From assembly GCF_020748465.1 (NCBI RefSeq), contig NZ_JAHZMP010000002.1, positions 1-64,000 on the forward strand: DNA of 64,000 nucleotides, written 5' to 3'. The notes beneath the pieces were generated by a model. It was given only the letters and a program-made list of their open reading frames with translations, searched no databases and was not told the origin of the DNA. Shown here piece by piece: positions 17,217 to 25,103 of this stretch. The DNA comes from Terrisporobacter mayombei. Its GTDB lineage: Bacteria; Bacillota; Clostridia; Peptostreptococcales; Peptostreptococcaceae. The translations under genes were made by a program, and so were the position numbers. Position 1 is the first letter of the stretch; each line of letters starts with the position of its first letter.

Positions 17217-17474
17217 CTAACCTCTTATTTCTTTTTTTGAAACGCTTGTTTTAACAGATACAGAGGGGATTTTACCTAATTTACCTGTTAAATTATTTAT
17301 TGTATCCATATCACCAACAACAGTAACTGCGATGACAGACACTCCTTCATCATCAAAAGGAATACCCATTCTTCCTTTAATAATTCCTTTAAATCCACCT
17401 AAAATCTTGTTAAACTCTTGTTGACATCTTTCTGGTTCATCTAAAACAGCACTTATTACCGCTACACGACTCAT
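17217..17474 (-). CDS. TM1266-type putative regulator of [FeFe] hydrogenase systems
   Basis: An 85-residue protein with the ferredoxin-like ACT/NikR-like pattern of the TM1266 family: RVAVISAVLDEPERCQQ, then GIIKGRMGIPF, then GVSVIAVTVVGD, then LTGKLGKIPSVSVKTS. The family usually sits beside the hydrogenase maturases HydE/HydG and is thought to sense a metabolite or regulate hydrogenase, without direct proof. Here it is alone, although a hydE gene lies about 28 kb away in the window. An AGGGG site precedes the ATG. Confidence 0.8.
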   Translation of the reverse strand: MSRVAVISAVLDEPERCQQEFNKILGGFKGIIKGRMGIPFDDEGVSVIAVTVVGDMDTINNLTGKLGKIPSVSVKTSVSKKEIRG

Positions 17475-17621
17475 ATGTATTCACCCCTTTAAAAAGTATT
17501 TATTAGATTAAAATTAAAAAAAGCTTTCGGTTTTATTTTAACAGTATAATAGTGATAAATCTACAAAAGCTAGTATTTTATTGCTATTAACTAAAAATTT
17601 CTACAAAAAACGAAAATATAC

Positions 17622-17650
17622 TTGATAACGAATAAGTGTTCGTATATAAT
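17622..17650 (+). promoter_or_regulatory. SigA promoter with LexA-like operator in the spacer
   Basis: TTGATA and TATAAT are exactly 17 bases apart. The spacer contains CGAATAAGTGTTCG (17629-17642), which matches the Gram-positive LexA operator CGAACRNRYGTTYG at all but one defined position. LexA bound there would block RNA polymerase. Confidence 0.65.
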
Positions 17651-17661
17651 AATTGTATAGA

Positions 17662-17687
17662 ACGAACATTTGGTACGGACGTTTGGA
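17662..17687 (+). repeat. 13-bp direct repeat downstream of the LexA-like promoter
   Basis: Two adjacent 13-base units (ACGAACATTTGGT and ACGGACGTTTGGA) differ at three positions. They lie 12-37 bases past the -10 box, at the start of the transcript. The first overlaps a weak second GAAC half-site. Confidence 0.4.
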
Positions 17688-17772
17688 GGAAATTATTTTT
17701 AAAACTTATCATATTAGTACAAGCATATTAATATAATGAATTAAAATTATTTATTTTTAGGAGTGATAAATT

Positions 17773-17943
17773 ATGGGAAAATTAATAGCTAATGAAAAAA
17801 GAATAGAAGATATAACCTTAGACAATATAAAAAAAGGTGAAGTGACATTAATACAATTAAATGAAATATATAATAAAATGGGGTTTGTATTTGTAGCTGA
17901 TTCAGGCAGATTTACTGGAATAAAAAAAGAAAGAATACATTAA
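17773..17943 (+). CDS. Small protein, 56 residues, candidate SOS gene
   Basis: A short soluble protein (MGKLIANEKRIEDITLDNIK... ending FTGIKKERIH) with no membrane segment or signal. Support: an AGGAG site nine bases before ATG, a SigA promoter with a LexA-like operator about 125 bases upstream, and a strong terminator after the stop. Its C-terminal half has a loose resemblance to the small YezD-like (DUF2292) proteins in its VTLI...GRFTGIKKER pattern, but I am not confident of that. If the operator is real the gene would be induced by DNA damage. Confidence 0.65.
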   Translation: MGKLIANEKRIEDITLDNIKKGEVTLIQLNEIYNKMGFVFVADSGRFTGIKKERIH

Positions 17944-17979
17944 TTAAATGAATTGTTTATATATAAAATATTTAAGAGG

Positions 17980-18014
17980 CCTATACTTGGGTAGATATTA
18001 AGTATAGGTTTTTT
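17980..18014 (+). terminator. Terminator after the 56-residue gene
   Basis: Stem CCTATACTT / AAGTATAGG with six T. Confidence 0.85.
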
Positions 18015-18049
18015 ATGTGGAAAAAATATCATATTCTAGTGGGAAAATG

Positions 18050-18067
18050 TGTAACAATATAGTTACA
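18050..18067 (+). promoter_or_regulatory. Inverted repeat upstream of the VanW gene
   Basis: TGTAAC-N6-GTTACA lies about 70 bases before the VanW gene start. It has the symmetry of a dimeric repressor site; the regulator is unknown. Confidence 0.4.
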
Positions 18068-18135
18068 TCTTGAAAAAATTTGTTGTTTATAAGTTGATTA
18101 TAAAATATAATGCTTTGTAGGGATGAGGTGATGTT

Positions 18136-19398
18136 ATGAGTGACGATATAAAAAATAAGTCAGCTAAAAAAGATAAAAGTAAATTATATAAAAGACTGGG
18201 AATAGCAGTAAGTATTATAGTAGTAATTATTTGTATATCATTAAATTCTTTTACTAAAAAGTCTTTATATAATGGTAAAATAGCTGATAATATTTTTATA
18301 CAAGGTGTAGAAGTATCTCATATGAGTAAAGAAGAAGCTATAGAAGCTATAAATAAAAAATACAAGCCACAAAATTTAAATTTGAGTTATGATAATAATA
18401 ATTATGAAATTGGTTTTGAGGATATTGATTTAAAGTATAATACTGAAGAATTAGTAGAAAAAGCTTACAATAGCACAAGATCAGGTTCTTACTTCAATGA
18501 CATTGCTTCTTATATAAGTATGAGCATGGAATCAGGAGGAGAAAAATATACTATAAAGGCGACTTATGATGAGGAAAAACTTGATAAATATCTTGCTAAT
18601 GTTGCTAATGAAATTAATCAAGATTTTAAAAATGCCTCAATAAGTATAGGCAGTGGCATAAGTGTTAATCCTTCAAGTACAGGTTTGAAATTTGAAACAA
18701 AAGAAAACAAAGAATTAGTAATGGAAGCTTTAAATAACAAAAAATATGAGACCATAGACTTAAAAGTAAGTGTTACAAAACCCAAAATATCTACTGAAGA
18801 TGTATCGAGCATAGATACATGTTTAGCATCATTTTCAACTACTTTTAATTCTGGCTTAGTAGAAAGATCATATAATATAGGGTTATCAGCTCAAAGATGT
18901 AATAATGTTATACTAAAACCAGGAGAAACATTTTCATATAATGAACATACAGGAATGAGAGTTCTTAGCAATGGGTACAAGAAGGCTTCTGTTATAATAG
19001 GTGATCAGTATGAAGATGCACCAGGAGGCGGAGTATGCCAAACATCTACGACATTATTTAATGCAGCCCTATTATCAGGATTACAAATAGATCAAGTGAG
19101 AAATCATTCTAAGACATCTGCATATGTTCCTAGAGGTAGAGATGCTATGGTTAATGATGGAGATAGTGATTTAAAATTCACAAATAACTTTGATCATGCT
19201 GTATATGTTCAATGTTATAGAAGTGGAAGTAGTGTTGGTGCAGCAGTATATGGTGCATCACAAGATAAAGTTGCTGTAAATATAAAAGTTGATAATTTTA
19301 CTTACAACGGTAGACCGGCTGCCAAAACATATAGAACTATAACTAAAAATGGAAAAAGTAAGACATCATATATTTATACAAGCGTGTATAAGGAATAA
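18136..19398 (+). CDS. VanW family membrane-anchored protein
   Basis: A 420-residue protein. A short basic cytosolic tail leads to a membrane anchor (about 24-42). A peptidoglycan-binding-like region (about 55-205) follows, and then a VanW domain (about 230-385). The VanW signature is clear: NPGETFSYN-like (KPGETFSYNEHTG), then GGGVCQTSTTLFNAALLSG, then RNHSKTSAYVPRGRDA. VanW proteins accompany some vancomycin-resistance clusters but are widespread in clostridia outside them; their biochemical role is unsettled, with cell-wall association likely. No van genes are nearby, so this is not evidence of resistance. A TGTAAC inverted repeat lies upstream. Confidence 0.88.
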   Translation: MSDDIKNKSAKKDKSKLYKRLGIAVSIIVVIICISLNSFTKKSLYNGKIADNIFIQGVEVSHMSKEEAIEAINKKYKPQNLNLSYDNNNYEIGFEDIDLKYNTEELVEKAYNSTRSGSYFNDIASYISMSMESGGEKYTIKATYDEEKLDKYLANVANEINQDFKNASISIGSGISVNPSSTGLKFETKENKELVMEALNNKKYETIDLKVSVTKPKISTEDVSSIDTCLASFSTTFNSGLVERSYNIGLSAQRCNNVILKPGETFSYNEHTGMRVLSNGYKKASVIIGDQYEDAPGGGVCQTSTTLFNAALLSGLQIDQVRNHSKTSAYVPRGRDAMVNDGDSDLKFTNNFDHAVYVQCYRSGSSVGAAVYGASQDKVAVNIKVDNFTYNGRPAAKTYRTITKNGKSKTSYIYTSVYKE

Positions 19399-19400
19399 TA

Positions 19401-19435
19401 AAAGAGATGAACTCTACAAGAGTTCATCTCTTTTT
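19401..19435 (+). terminator. Terminator after VanW gene
   Basis: Stem AAAGAGATGAACTCT / AGTTCATCTCTTT with a five-base loop and T-run. Confidence 0.9.
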
Positions 19436-19603
19436 CCTTGGAATTATCTTATTACTTTTAGGCACTACCTTTTGTATATGAAAAATTTATTTGAACCTTT
19501 CAACTGCTATGTTAAAGTTTTTTATAAAGGTATTTGGTAAAGATAGAAAAATATGTAATATATTGGTATAATTTATATATGATATGAAATAAAGGAGGTG
19601 TAT

Positions 19604-20560
19604 ATGTTGAGATATATTTCGAATAGATATGTGGTATTGGATAATGATGAGGAAGTTGTATTGGGTAAATTTTATAAGGCTAGAGATTTACAAGAGGATA
19701 TTTTAGTTTTTATTCAAATTATAAGAGATGATAAGTATATTAATGAAAAATTTTTACCTAATTTAATAGATGAGTCAATGACTTTGTTACAAATTAATTC
19801 TGTTAATATTGCTAAAATACTAGATTTGGGAACTCATTACACTGAAAATGAAAGGTGCTATTATATAGTAAGCGAATTTTTTGCTGGTATTGAGCTTAGA
19901 AAAGTTATAAAGGGTAATTATATGGATTTAAATAGTATTGTTAAAATATCTAGAAAAATTCTAAGAGCACTAGATACGTCTTACAACCATAAACTTTATC
20001 ATGGATCATTAACAGAAGATAATATTTTTGTAGATGAAAATTATAATGTGAAAATATATGATTTTGGTATAACTCAAGCAAATAAGGGTGTTAATATTAG
20101 GAAGGATAATAGTATAGGATTTTTATGCCCTCATCAGATTAATATTAATTATACAGATATGGAGAGTGATTTTTTTTCCTTAGGTGTAATTCTATTTGAT
20201 GCAATCTTTAAAAAAATGCCCTTTAGTATTGGTAAAAATGAGGAGGAAATGTTAAAATTAATTGATAGAGGAATTGACTGGAATACTGTGGCTATTAATA
20301 CTGAAAATATTGCCTTAGTAAATATGGTCAAGAAACTTATTAGGAGAACTGAAAAATATAATAATGTAAAAGAAGTACTAATTGACTTGAGTAAGTTTAT
20401 GTATGTTAAAGCTGATATTGAAGAAAATAGTATAAGCACTTTACAACAATGCGAAAGCGATAAAAATCATAATAAATATCAAGGAAAGTTTTTTCAAAAA
20501 GCATTGTTGCTTGTTTTAACATTAACAATTTTAGTCACAGTTATTATTCGGTTTCAGTAG
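19604..20560 (+). CDS. Tail-anchored protein kinase-like protein, probable pseudokinase
   Basis: A Ser/Thr kinase-type fold of about 318 residues with a C-terminal membrane anchor (about 298-315). Kinase subdomains can be followed: an N-lobe, a catalytic loop reading YHGSLTEDNIFVDE, IYDFGITQ in the DFG position, and ESDFFSLGVILFD. The catalytic loop HRDxKxxN has become HGSLTEDN, so the proton-acceptor Asp and the Lys are gone, and the VAIK-type Lys is absent (ILVFIQII). DFG is intact. It is probably a scaffold or sensor rather than an active kinase. I start at ATG 19604, five bases after AGGAGG. An extended -10 (TGGTATAAT) lies at 19564. Confidence 0.75.
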   Translation: MLRYISNRYVVLDNDEEVVLGKFYKARDLQEDILVFIQIIRDDKYINEKFLPNLIDESMTLLQINSVNIAKILDLGTHYTENERCYYIVSEFFAGIELRKVIKGNYMDLNSIVKISRKILRALDTSYNHKLYHGSLTEDNIFVDENYNVKIYDFGITQANKGVNIRKDNSIGFLCPHQININYTDMESDFFSLGVILFDAIFKKMPFSIGKNEEEMLKLIDRGIDWNTVAINTENIALVNMVKKLIRRTEKYNNVKEVLIDLSKFMYVKADIEENSISTLQQCESDKNHNKYQGKFFQKALLLVLTLTILVTVIIRFQ

Positions 20561-20592
20561 CATGAAAATAATTATTTATCAGGAGAAAAAAT

Positions 20593-21768
20593 ATGAAAGT
20601 AAATTGGAATTCAAAGTACAACACTATATCAGTATATGCATTAATAGTAATCTGCTGTAGTATAATTTTTTATTTTGTAGCATCTCAAATAGGATCTTTT
20701 AGTGAAAAGATTAGTATTGCAATTGGCATATTATATCCTTTCATAATAGGATTTGCCATTGCTTATTTACTTAATTTTATTTTAGATTTTTATGAAGTAA
20801 AGATGCTAGGTAAAGTTCAGTGGTTTAGAAACTTAAGAAAAGGACAAAAAAGAAGTATAGGGTTATTATTAACATATTTAACAGCTATGGGTATATGTTA
20901 CTTATTTATACACTTTATAGTTCCTCAATTAATAGAAAGTATAATGGGATTTGTTAATGAAGTTCCTCAATATGTAGATAATGTTACTAAACTATTTAAT
21001 GATTTAATTAATGAAACAAATGTAAGCCCCGAATACGCGGCACTAATACAAGAGCAAATAGATAAATACATACAATTTGTTATGGATTTTGCAAAGGAAA
21101 TAATTCCTATTGTAGGAAATACGGTAAAAGTAATTGCATCAAGTATATGGAATATAGTTCTTGGAATGGTTATTTCTGTATATTTATTAATAGATAAAGA
21201 AAACTTCTTTGCTATAAATAGAAAAATTACATGTGCACTGTTCTCAACTAAAACTGCAAATAGAATATTTGAATTAACTTATAGAAGTAATGAAACTTTT
21301 GGTAAATTCCTAAGTGGTAAAATAATTGACTCGGCTATTATAGGAGTATTAAGTTTTGTGGTATTCTCAGTATTTAAGATGCCATACACATTATTGATCT
21401 CTGTAATAATAGGTGTGACTAACATAATTCCATTCTTTGGACCATTTATTGGAGCGATACCATCATTTATTATAATTTTATTTGTTTCCCCAACTAAAGC
21501 ATTAATATTCTTGTTACTAGTATTCATAATACAACAAATTGACGGAAATATTATAGGGCCAAAAATACTAGGAGATTCAATTGGAATATCAGCATTTTGG
21601 ATATTATTTGCTATACTTGTGGCAGGTAAATTCTTAGGCATAGTGGGAATGATAATAGGTGTACCTTTATTTGCCATTGTTTATTCAATTATAAAAGAAG
21701 ATGTTGAGTACAAACTGAAGATTAAAGAATTACCAACAGACACCAAAGATTATATAGATAAAGTGTAG
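20593..21768 (+). CDS. AI-2E family transporter (PF01594)
   Basis: A 391-residue polytopic protein of the AI-2E/PerM family: paired N-terminal membrane segments, a soluble loop (about 115-185), then five to six membrane segments with the conserved PFIGAIPSFIIILF and QQIDGNIIGPKILGDSIGIS motifs. Family members include autoinducer-2 exporters, Na+/H+ antiporters and sporulation protein YtvI, so the substrate cannot be assigned. It follows the pseudokinase gene by 32 bases and precedes a bactofilin-like membrane protein by 29 bases, so the three may be one operon. Confidence 0.88.
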   Translation: MKVNWNSKYNTISVYALIVICCSIIFYFVASQIGSFSEKISIAIGILYPFIIGFAIAYLLNFILDFYEVKMLGKVQWFRNLRKGQKRSIGLLLTYLTAMGICYLFIHFIVPQLIESIMGFVNEVPQYVDNVTKLFNDLINETNVSPEYAALIQEQIDKYIQFVMDFAKEIIPIVGNTVKVIASSIWNIVLGMVISVYLLIDKENFFAINRKITCALFSTKTANRIFELTYRSNETFGKFLSGKIIDSAIIGVLSFVVFSVFKMPYTLLISVIIGVTNIIPFFGPFIGAIPSFIIILFVSPTKALIFLLLVFIIQQIDGNIIGPKILGDSIGISAFWILFAILVAGKFLGIVGMIIGVPLFAIVYSIIKEDVEYKLKIKELPTDTKDYIDKV

Positions 21769-21797
21769 CAAAAAGTAAATCAAGGGGAGATGTTATT

Positions 21798-22886
21798 ATG
21801 AAGAAAAAAGGGGTTTTTATTTTAACACTGTTGATGATGGTTTTGTTAACGGTTAATGCATTTGCAGATAATATAGATAGTGCATCTAATTATTTTGCTT
21901 TCAATGAAGATATAAATATCTCAAAAGAAGTTTTAGGTGATATTTATTCTGCAGGTAAAAAGATTACTGTAAAAGATAATGTAAATGGTGATGTTATAGC
22001 TCTTGGTGAGAGCATAGATATCACAAGTAATGAGCTAAATGGAAATATAAGATGTGGAGCACAGACTTTAAATATTAACAGCAAGGATGTAAAAAATATA
22101 ACTTCTTTTGGTCAAAATATCAACATAGGTAAAAAAACTACTGCAAAGGCCATTTATGTTTCAGGCGAGAATATTAATTTCAAAGGTAGTTGTGAGGGAC
22201 TCTACGCTACAGGTGACACAATAATAATAAATGGGAAAATTAATGGTGATGTTAGCGTAACTTGTGATGAATTAATTATTGCTGATAATGGTGAAATCAC
22301 AGGGAATATAAAAGTGAGCTCACCTAAAGAACCTATTGTAAACTCCAATGTATCTATGGATGACATACAATATACGAAGATAGAAAATTCAACTAATGAG
22401 AGTAAATTAAAAACTTTTTTAGGTTTTGGAACTATTCTATCGATTTTAGGATCTTTAATATTTGGAGTGCTTTTATACTCCATATTTAAAAAATTCTTTA
22501 TAAAAAGTAGTGATTTATTAGTGAAAGAACCACTTCCAATAGTTTTAGGAGGTATGGCATCATTTATATTAATGCCTATAGCTAGTTTATTGTTATTTCT
22601 AACTATAATAGCTTTACCTATTGGAGTAATATCACTAATTATGTACTTCATAGTAGTTTATTTGTCACCTGTGATTATGGGAATAGTGCTTGGGAGATTA
22701 ATACTTAAGAATAAAAATCCATACCTGCAGCTTTTAGTTGGTATATTAGTGGTAAGCTTACTAAGCCTTTTACCAATGATAGGTTGTTTTGTATGGGTAG
22801 TAAGTGGAATGATTGCCCAAGGATTAATAGTATATTCATTTTGTCAATCAATAAAGTATAAAGAAAAAAGAATAGAAACACACTAA
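21798..22886 (+). CDS. Membrane protein with extracytoplasmic bactofilin-like domain
   Basis: A 362-residue protein. A signal peptide (1-24, ending AFADN) leads to a repetitive right-handed beta-helix-like region (about 30-185) with bactofilin-style rungs (NGDVIALGESIDI, INGKINGDVSV, NGEITGNIKV). A linker and four membrane segments (about 205-350) follow. Bactofilins normally polymerise in the cytosol; the signal peptide here puts the rungs outside, or on the outer face of the membrane. This architecture is common in Firmicutes and uncharacterised. It is cotranscribed with the AI-2E permease, and a terminator follows. Confidence 0.75.
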   Translation: MKKKGVFILTLLMMVLLTVNAFADNIDSASNYFAFNEDINISKEVLGDIYSAGKKITVKDNVNGDVIALGESIDITSNELNGNIRCGAQTLNINSKDVKNITSFGQNINIGKKTTAKAIYVSGENINFKGSCEGLYATGDTIIINGKINGDVSVTCDELIIADNGEITGNIKVSSPKEPIVNSNVSMDDIQYTKIENSTNESKLKTFLGFGTILSILGSLIFGVLLYSIFKKFFIKSSDLLVKEPLPIVLGGMASFILMPIASLLLFLTIIALPIGVISLIMYFIVVYLSPVIMGIVLGRLILKNKNPYLQLLVGILVVSLLSLLPMIGCFVWVVSGMIAQGLIVYSFCQSIKYKEKRIETH

Positions 22887-22890
22887 TAAA

Positions 22891-22922
22891 AAATATGGGT
22901 TATTTTCAACCCATATTTTTTA
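22891..22922 (+). terminator. Terminator after bactofilin-like gene
   Basis: Stem AAATATGGGTT / AACCCATATTT with T-run. Confidence 0.88.
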
Positions 22923-23071
22923 TTTATTAAAAATGAAATTGATAGTTTAATTTTTTAAGCTGTAAGATTAGGACAATCATTAAATATAAATCTTGATAAC
23001 TATGAAGAAGTATAACTCTTACTTAAATCAAGCATATTAAATAATTTTATATGGAAATTTAAATTAATTAT

Positions 23072-23100
23072 TTGACAAGTATTAGAAGATAATATACTAT
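23072..23100 (+). promoter_or_regulatory. SigA promoter of the glycine riboswitch transcript
   Basis: A consensus TTGACA, 17-base spacer, TACTAT. Transcription would begin just before the riboswitch. Confidence 0.75.
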
Positions 23101-23130
23101 TATTGTTACAAGTTAACAAGTCAATAATCT

Positions 23131-23300
23131 GATGAAGCTTTACAGAAGAGTTGTCTTAGGACACACCGAAGGAGTCATACTCTCAGGTACTTTTTATAAA
23201 AGTGGGACTGTAAAGAATAGGAAACTCTGGAGAGACCCGTAAAGGGAGCCGAAGGGGCAAGGCTTAACTGCTCAATCTCTCAGGCAAAAGGACAGAGAAT
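23131..23300 (+). ncRNA. Tandem glycine riboswitch
   Basis: Two consecutive aptamers. The first (about 23138-23214) is closed by a perfect P1 of CTTTACAG / CTGTAAAG and holds ACACCGAAGGAG and CTCAGGTAC. The second (about 23224-23298) has CTCTGGAGAGACCC, GGAGCCGAAGGGGCAAGG and CTCTCAGGCAAAAGGACAGAG, the hallmark glycine-aptamer sequences. It precedes a sodium:alanine/glycine symporter gene, so glycine probably controls amino-acid transport. A terminator hairpin follows as expression platform. Whether binding turns the gene on or off cannot be read from the sequence with certainty. Confidence 0.95.
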
Positions 23301-23346
23301 ATACATAAAGCATACTTATGCTTTTCTTTAATATGTATGAAATCCT

Positions 23347-23379
23347 ATACTAAATTATCTTTATGATTTAGTATTTTTT
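23347..23379 (+). terminator. Expression-platform terminator of the glycine riboswitch
   Basis: Stem ATACTAAAT / ATTTAGTAT followed by a T-run, 50 bases after the second aptamer and well before the symporter start. Confidence 0.75.
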
Positions 23380-23608
23380 AGTTTGAATGAAATTACAGCT
23401 TATTTCATTTGCAGATAAACTGTAATCTCAAACTATTTAATGGAAAATAGAGGGATACTTTTATAGTTCATACATATTCGAAATTATTATATTTTTAGCA
23501 AACTGCATGTTATTATTGTATGCAGGATGCAATTTATCCTTGTCTTTATTCATAAAGGATTATGTGATTTTGTACTTAAATTATTTAATTACAAAAGGAG
23601 TGTTTTTT

Positions 23609-24979
23609 ATGGATTTTCTTAACTTATTAAACCAGGTGGATAGCTTTATATGGGGACCACCATTATTAGTCTTGCTAGTAGGTACAGGTATTTATCTTAC
23701 AGTAAGATTGGGACTAATACAAATTATCAGATTACCTAAAGCATTAAAATTAATTTTTAAAGCTGAAAATGAGGGTAATGGAGATATTTCAAGTTTTGGA
23801 GCTTTATGTACAGCTCTTGCAGCAACAATAGGAACAGGTAATATAGTTGGAGTTGCTACAGCAATTAAAGCTGGTGGACCAGGTGCATTATTTTGGATGT
23901 GGCTTGCTGCCTTCTTTGGAATGGCAACTAAGTATTCTGAAGGTTTACTTGCTATAAAATTTAGAACTAAAGATAAAAATGGCCAAGTATCTGGTGGTCC
24001 AATGTACTATATAGTAAATGGTATGGGGGAAAAATGGAGACCTTTAGCATCATTCTTTGCTGTAAGTGGTATATTAGTAGCACTTTTAGGGATTGGTACT
24101 TTTTCACAAGTTAATTCAATTACAGATGCAGTACAAGGTTCTTTTAACATAGACCCCAAAATAACAGGAGTTATATTGTCAATTTGTGTTGCTTTAGTTG
24201 TATTTGGAGGGCTACAAAGTATATCAAAGGTGGCGACTAAAATAGTTCCTTTTATGACAGTAGCATATATATTAATATGTCTTACTATTTTGGGTAAATC
24301 TTATACATTAATACCAGAAACATTTGTATTAATATTTAAAAGTGCTTTTACTGGTCAAGCAGCTGCGGGAGGTTTTATTGGAGCAACTGTATCAATGGCT
24401 ATTAGAAATGGTATAGCTCGTGGTGTATTTTCAAATGAATCAGGTCTTGGTAGTGCTCCAATTGCAGCTGCTGCAGCAAAAACTAAGTGGCCAGCAGAGC
24501 AAGGTCTAATATCAATGACAGGAACATTTATAGATAGTATAATAATTTGTACCTTAACAGGAGTATCTTTAATAATTTCAGGTGTTTGGCAAAGTGATTT
24601 AAATGGAGCCATAATGACTCAATCAGCTTTTGCATCAGTACTTCCAAATTTAGGACCGATACTTTTAACAATAAGTTTAAGTTTATTTGCATTTACAACT
24701 ATCCTTGGATGGAGTTATTATGGAGAAAGATGTTTTGAATTTTTATTTGGAGTTAAAAAAATAAATTTGTTTAGAGGTTTATTTGTACTTATGGTGTTGC
24801 TTGGTGCATTTTTAAAATTAGAAGTGGTTTGGGTTATAGCTGATATTGTAAACGGTCTTATGGCACTACCAAATTTAATTGCTTTACTTGCTTTATCTCC
24901 AATAATCATATCTGAAACTAAATTATACCTAGATTATTTGGATGAAAAAAATAAATCAGATAGAGAAAAAATAAGCTAA
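23609..24979 (+). CDS. Sodium:alanine/glycine symporter (AGCS family)
   Basis: About 456 residues and ten or more membrane segments. AGCS signatures are present: GALCTALAATIGTGNIVGVATAI near the N-terminus, then SGGPMYYI, NGIARGVFSNESGLGSAPIAAAAAK and GWSYYGERC. It imports alanine or glycine with Na+. I start at ATG 23609, eight bases after AAGGAG; the reading frame is open upstream to 23507, but that extension lacks a site and reads through riboswitch leader. The upstream glycine riboswitch makes glycine the most likely substrate or signal. Confidence 0.93.
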   Translation: MDFLNLLNQVDSFIWGPPLLVLLVGTGIYLTVRLGLIQIIRLPKALKLIFKAENEGNGDISSFGALCTALAATIGTGNIVGVATAIKAGGPGALFWMWLAAFFGMATKYSEGLLAIKFRTKDKNGQVSGGPMYYIVNGMGEKWRPLASFFAVSGILVALLGIGTFSQVNSITDAVQGSFNIDPKITGVILSICVALVVFGGLQSISKVATKIVPFMTVAYILICLTILGKSYTLIPETFVLIFKSAFTGQAAAGGFIGATVSMAIRNGIARGVFSNESGLGSAPIAAAAAKTKWPAEQGLISMTGTFIDSIIICTLTGVSLIISGVWQSDLNGAIMTQSAFASVLPNLGPILLTISLSLFAFTTILGWSYYGERCFEFLFGVKKINLFRGLFVLMVLLGAFLKLEVVWVIADIVNGLMALPNLIALLALSPIIISETKLYLDYLDEKNKSDREKIS

Positions 24980-25005
24980 AATAACAGATTTTGAATATTT
25001 CAATG

Positions 25006-25032
25006 AAGTTTTAAAAAACTTTTATTTTTTTA
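25006..25032 (+). terminator. Terminator after AGCS symporter
   Basis: Stem AAGTTTT / AAAACTT followed by T-rich DNA. Confidence 0.6.
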
Positions 25033-25103
25033 TAAAAAAGGTACTCAAAATAGAACTTAACCTTTGTATATATAGTGTAAAAAATAAAAAAGGAGAGATT
25101 TCA

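Noticed and set aside
18136..19398. Possible vancomycin-resistance locus because of VanW
   Set aside because: No vanHAX, vanXY or related ligase genes are present; VanW proteins are common in clostridia outside resistance clusters.
19349..19540. 63-residue plus-strand frame after the VanW gene
   Set aside because: It overlaps the end of VanW out of frame, runs through the VanW terminator and has no ribosome binding site.
22202..22651. 149-residue minus-strand frame inside the bactofilin-like gene
   Set aside because: Antisense shadow; the plus-strand frame has a signal peptide, ribosome site and terminator.
23507..23608. N-terminal extension of the AGCS symporter from 23507
   Set aside because: No ribosome site, and it reads through the riboswitch leader; ATG 23609 has AAGGAG at normal spacing.
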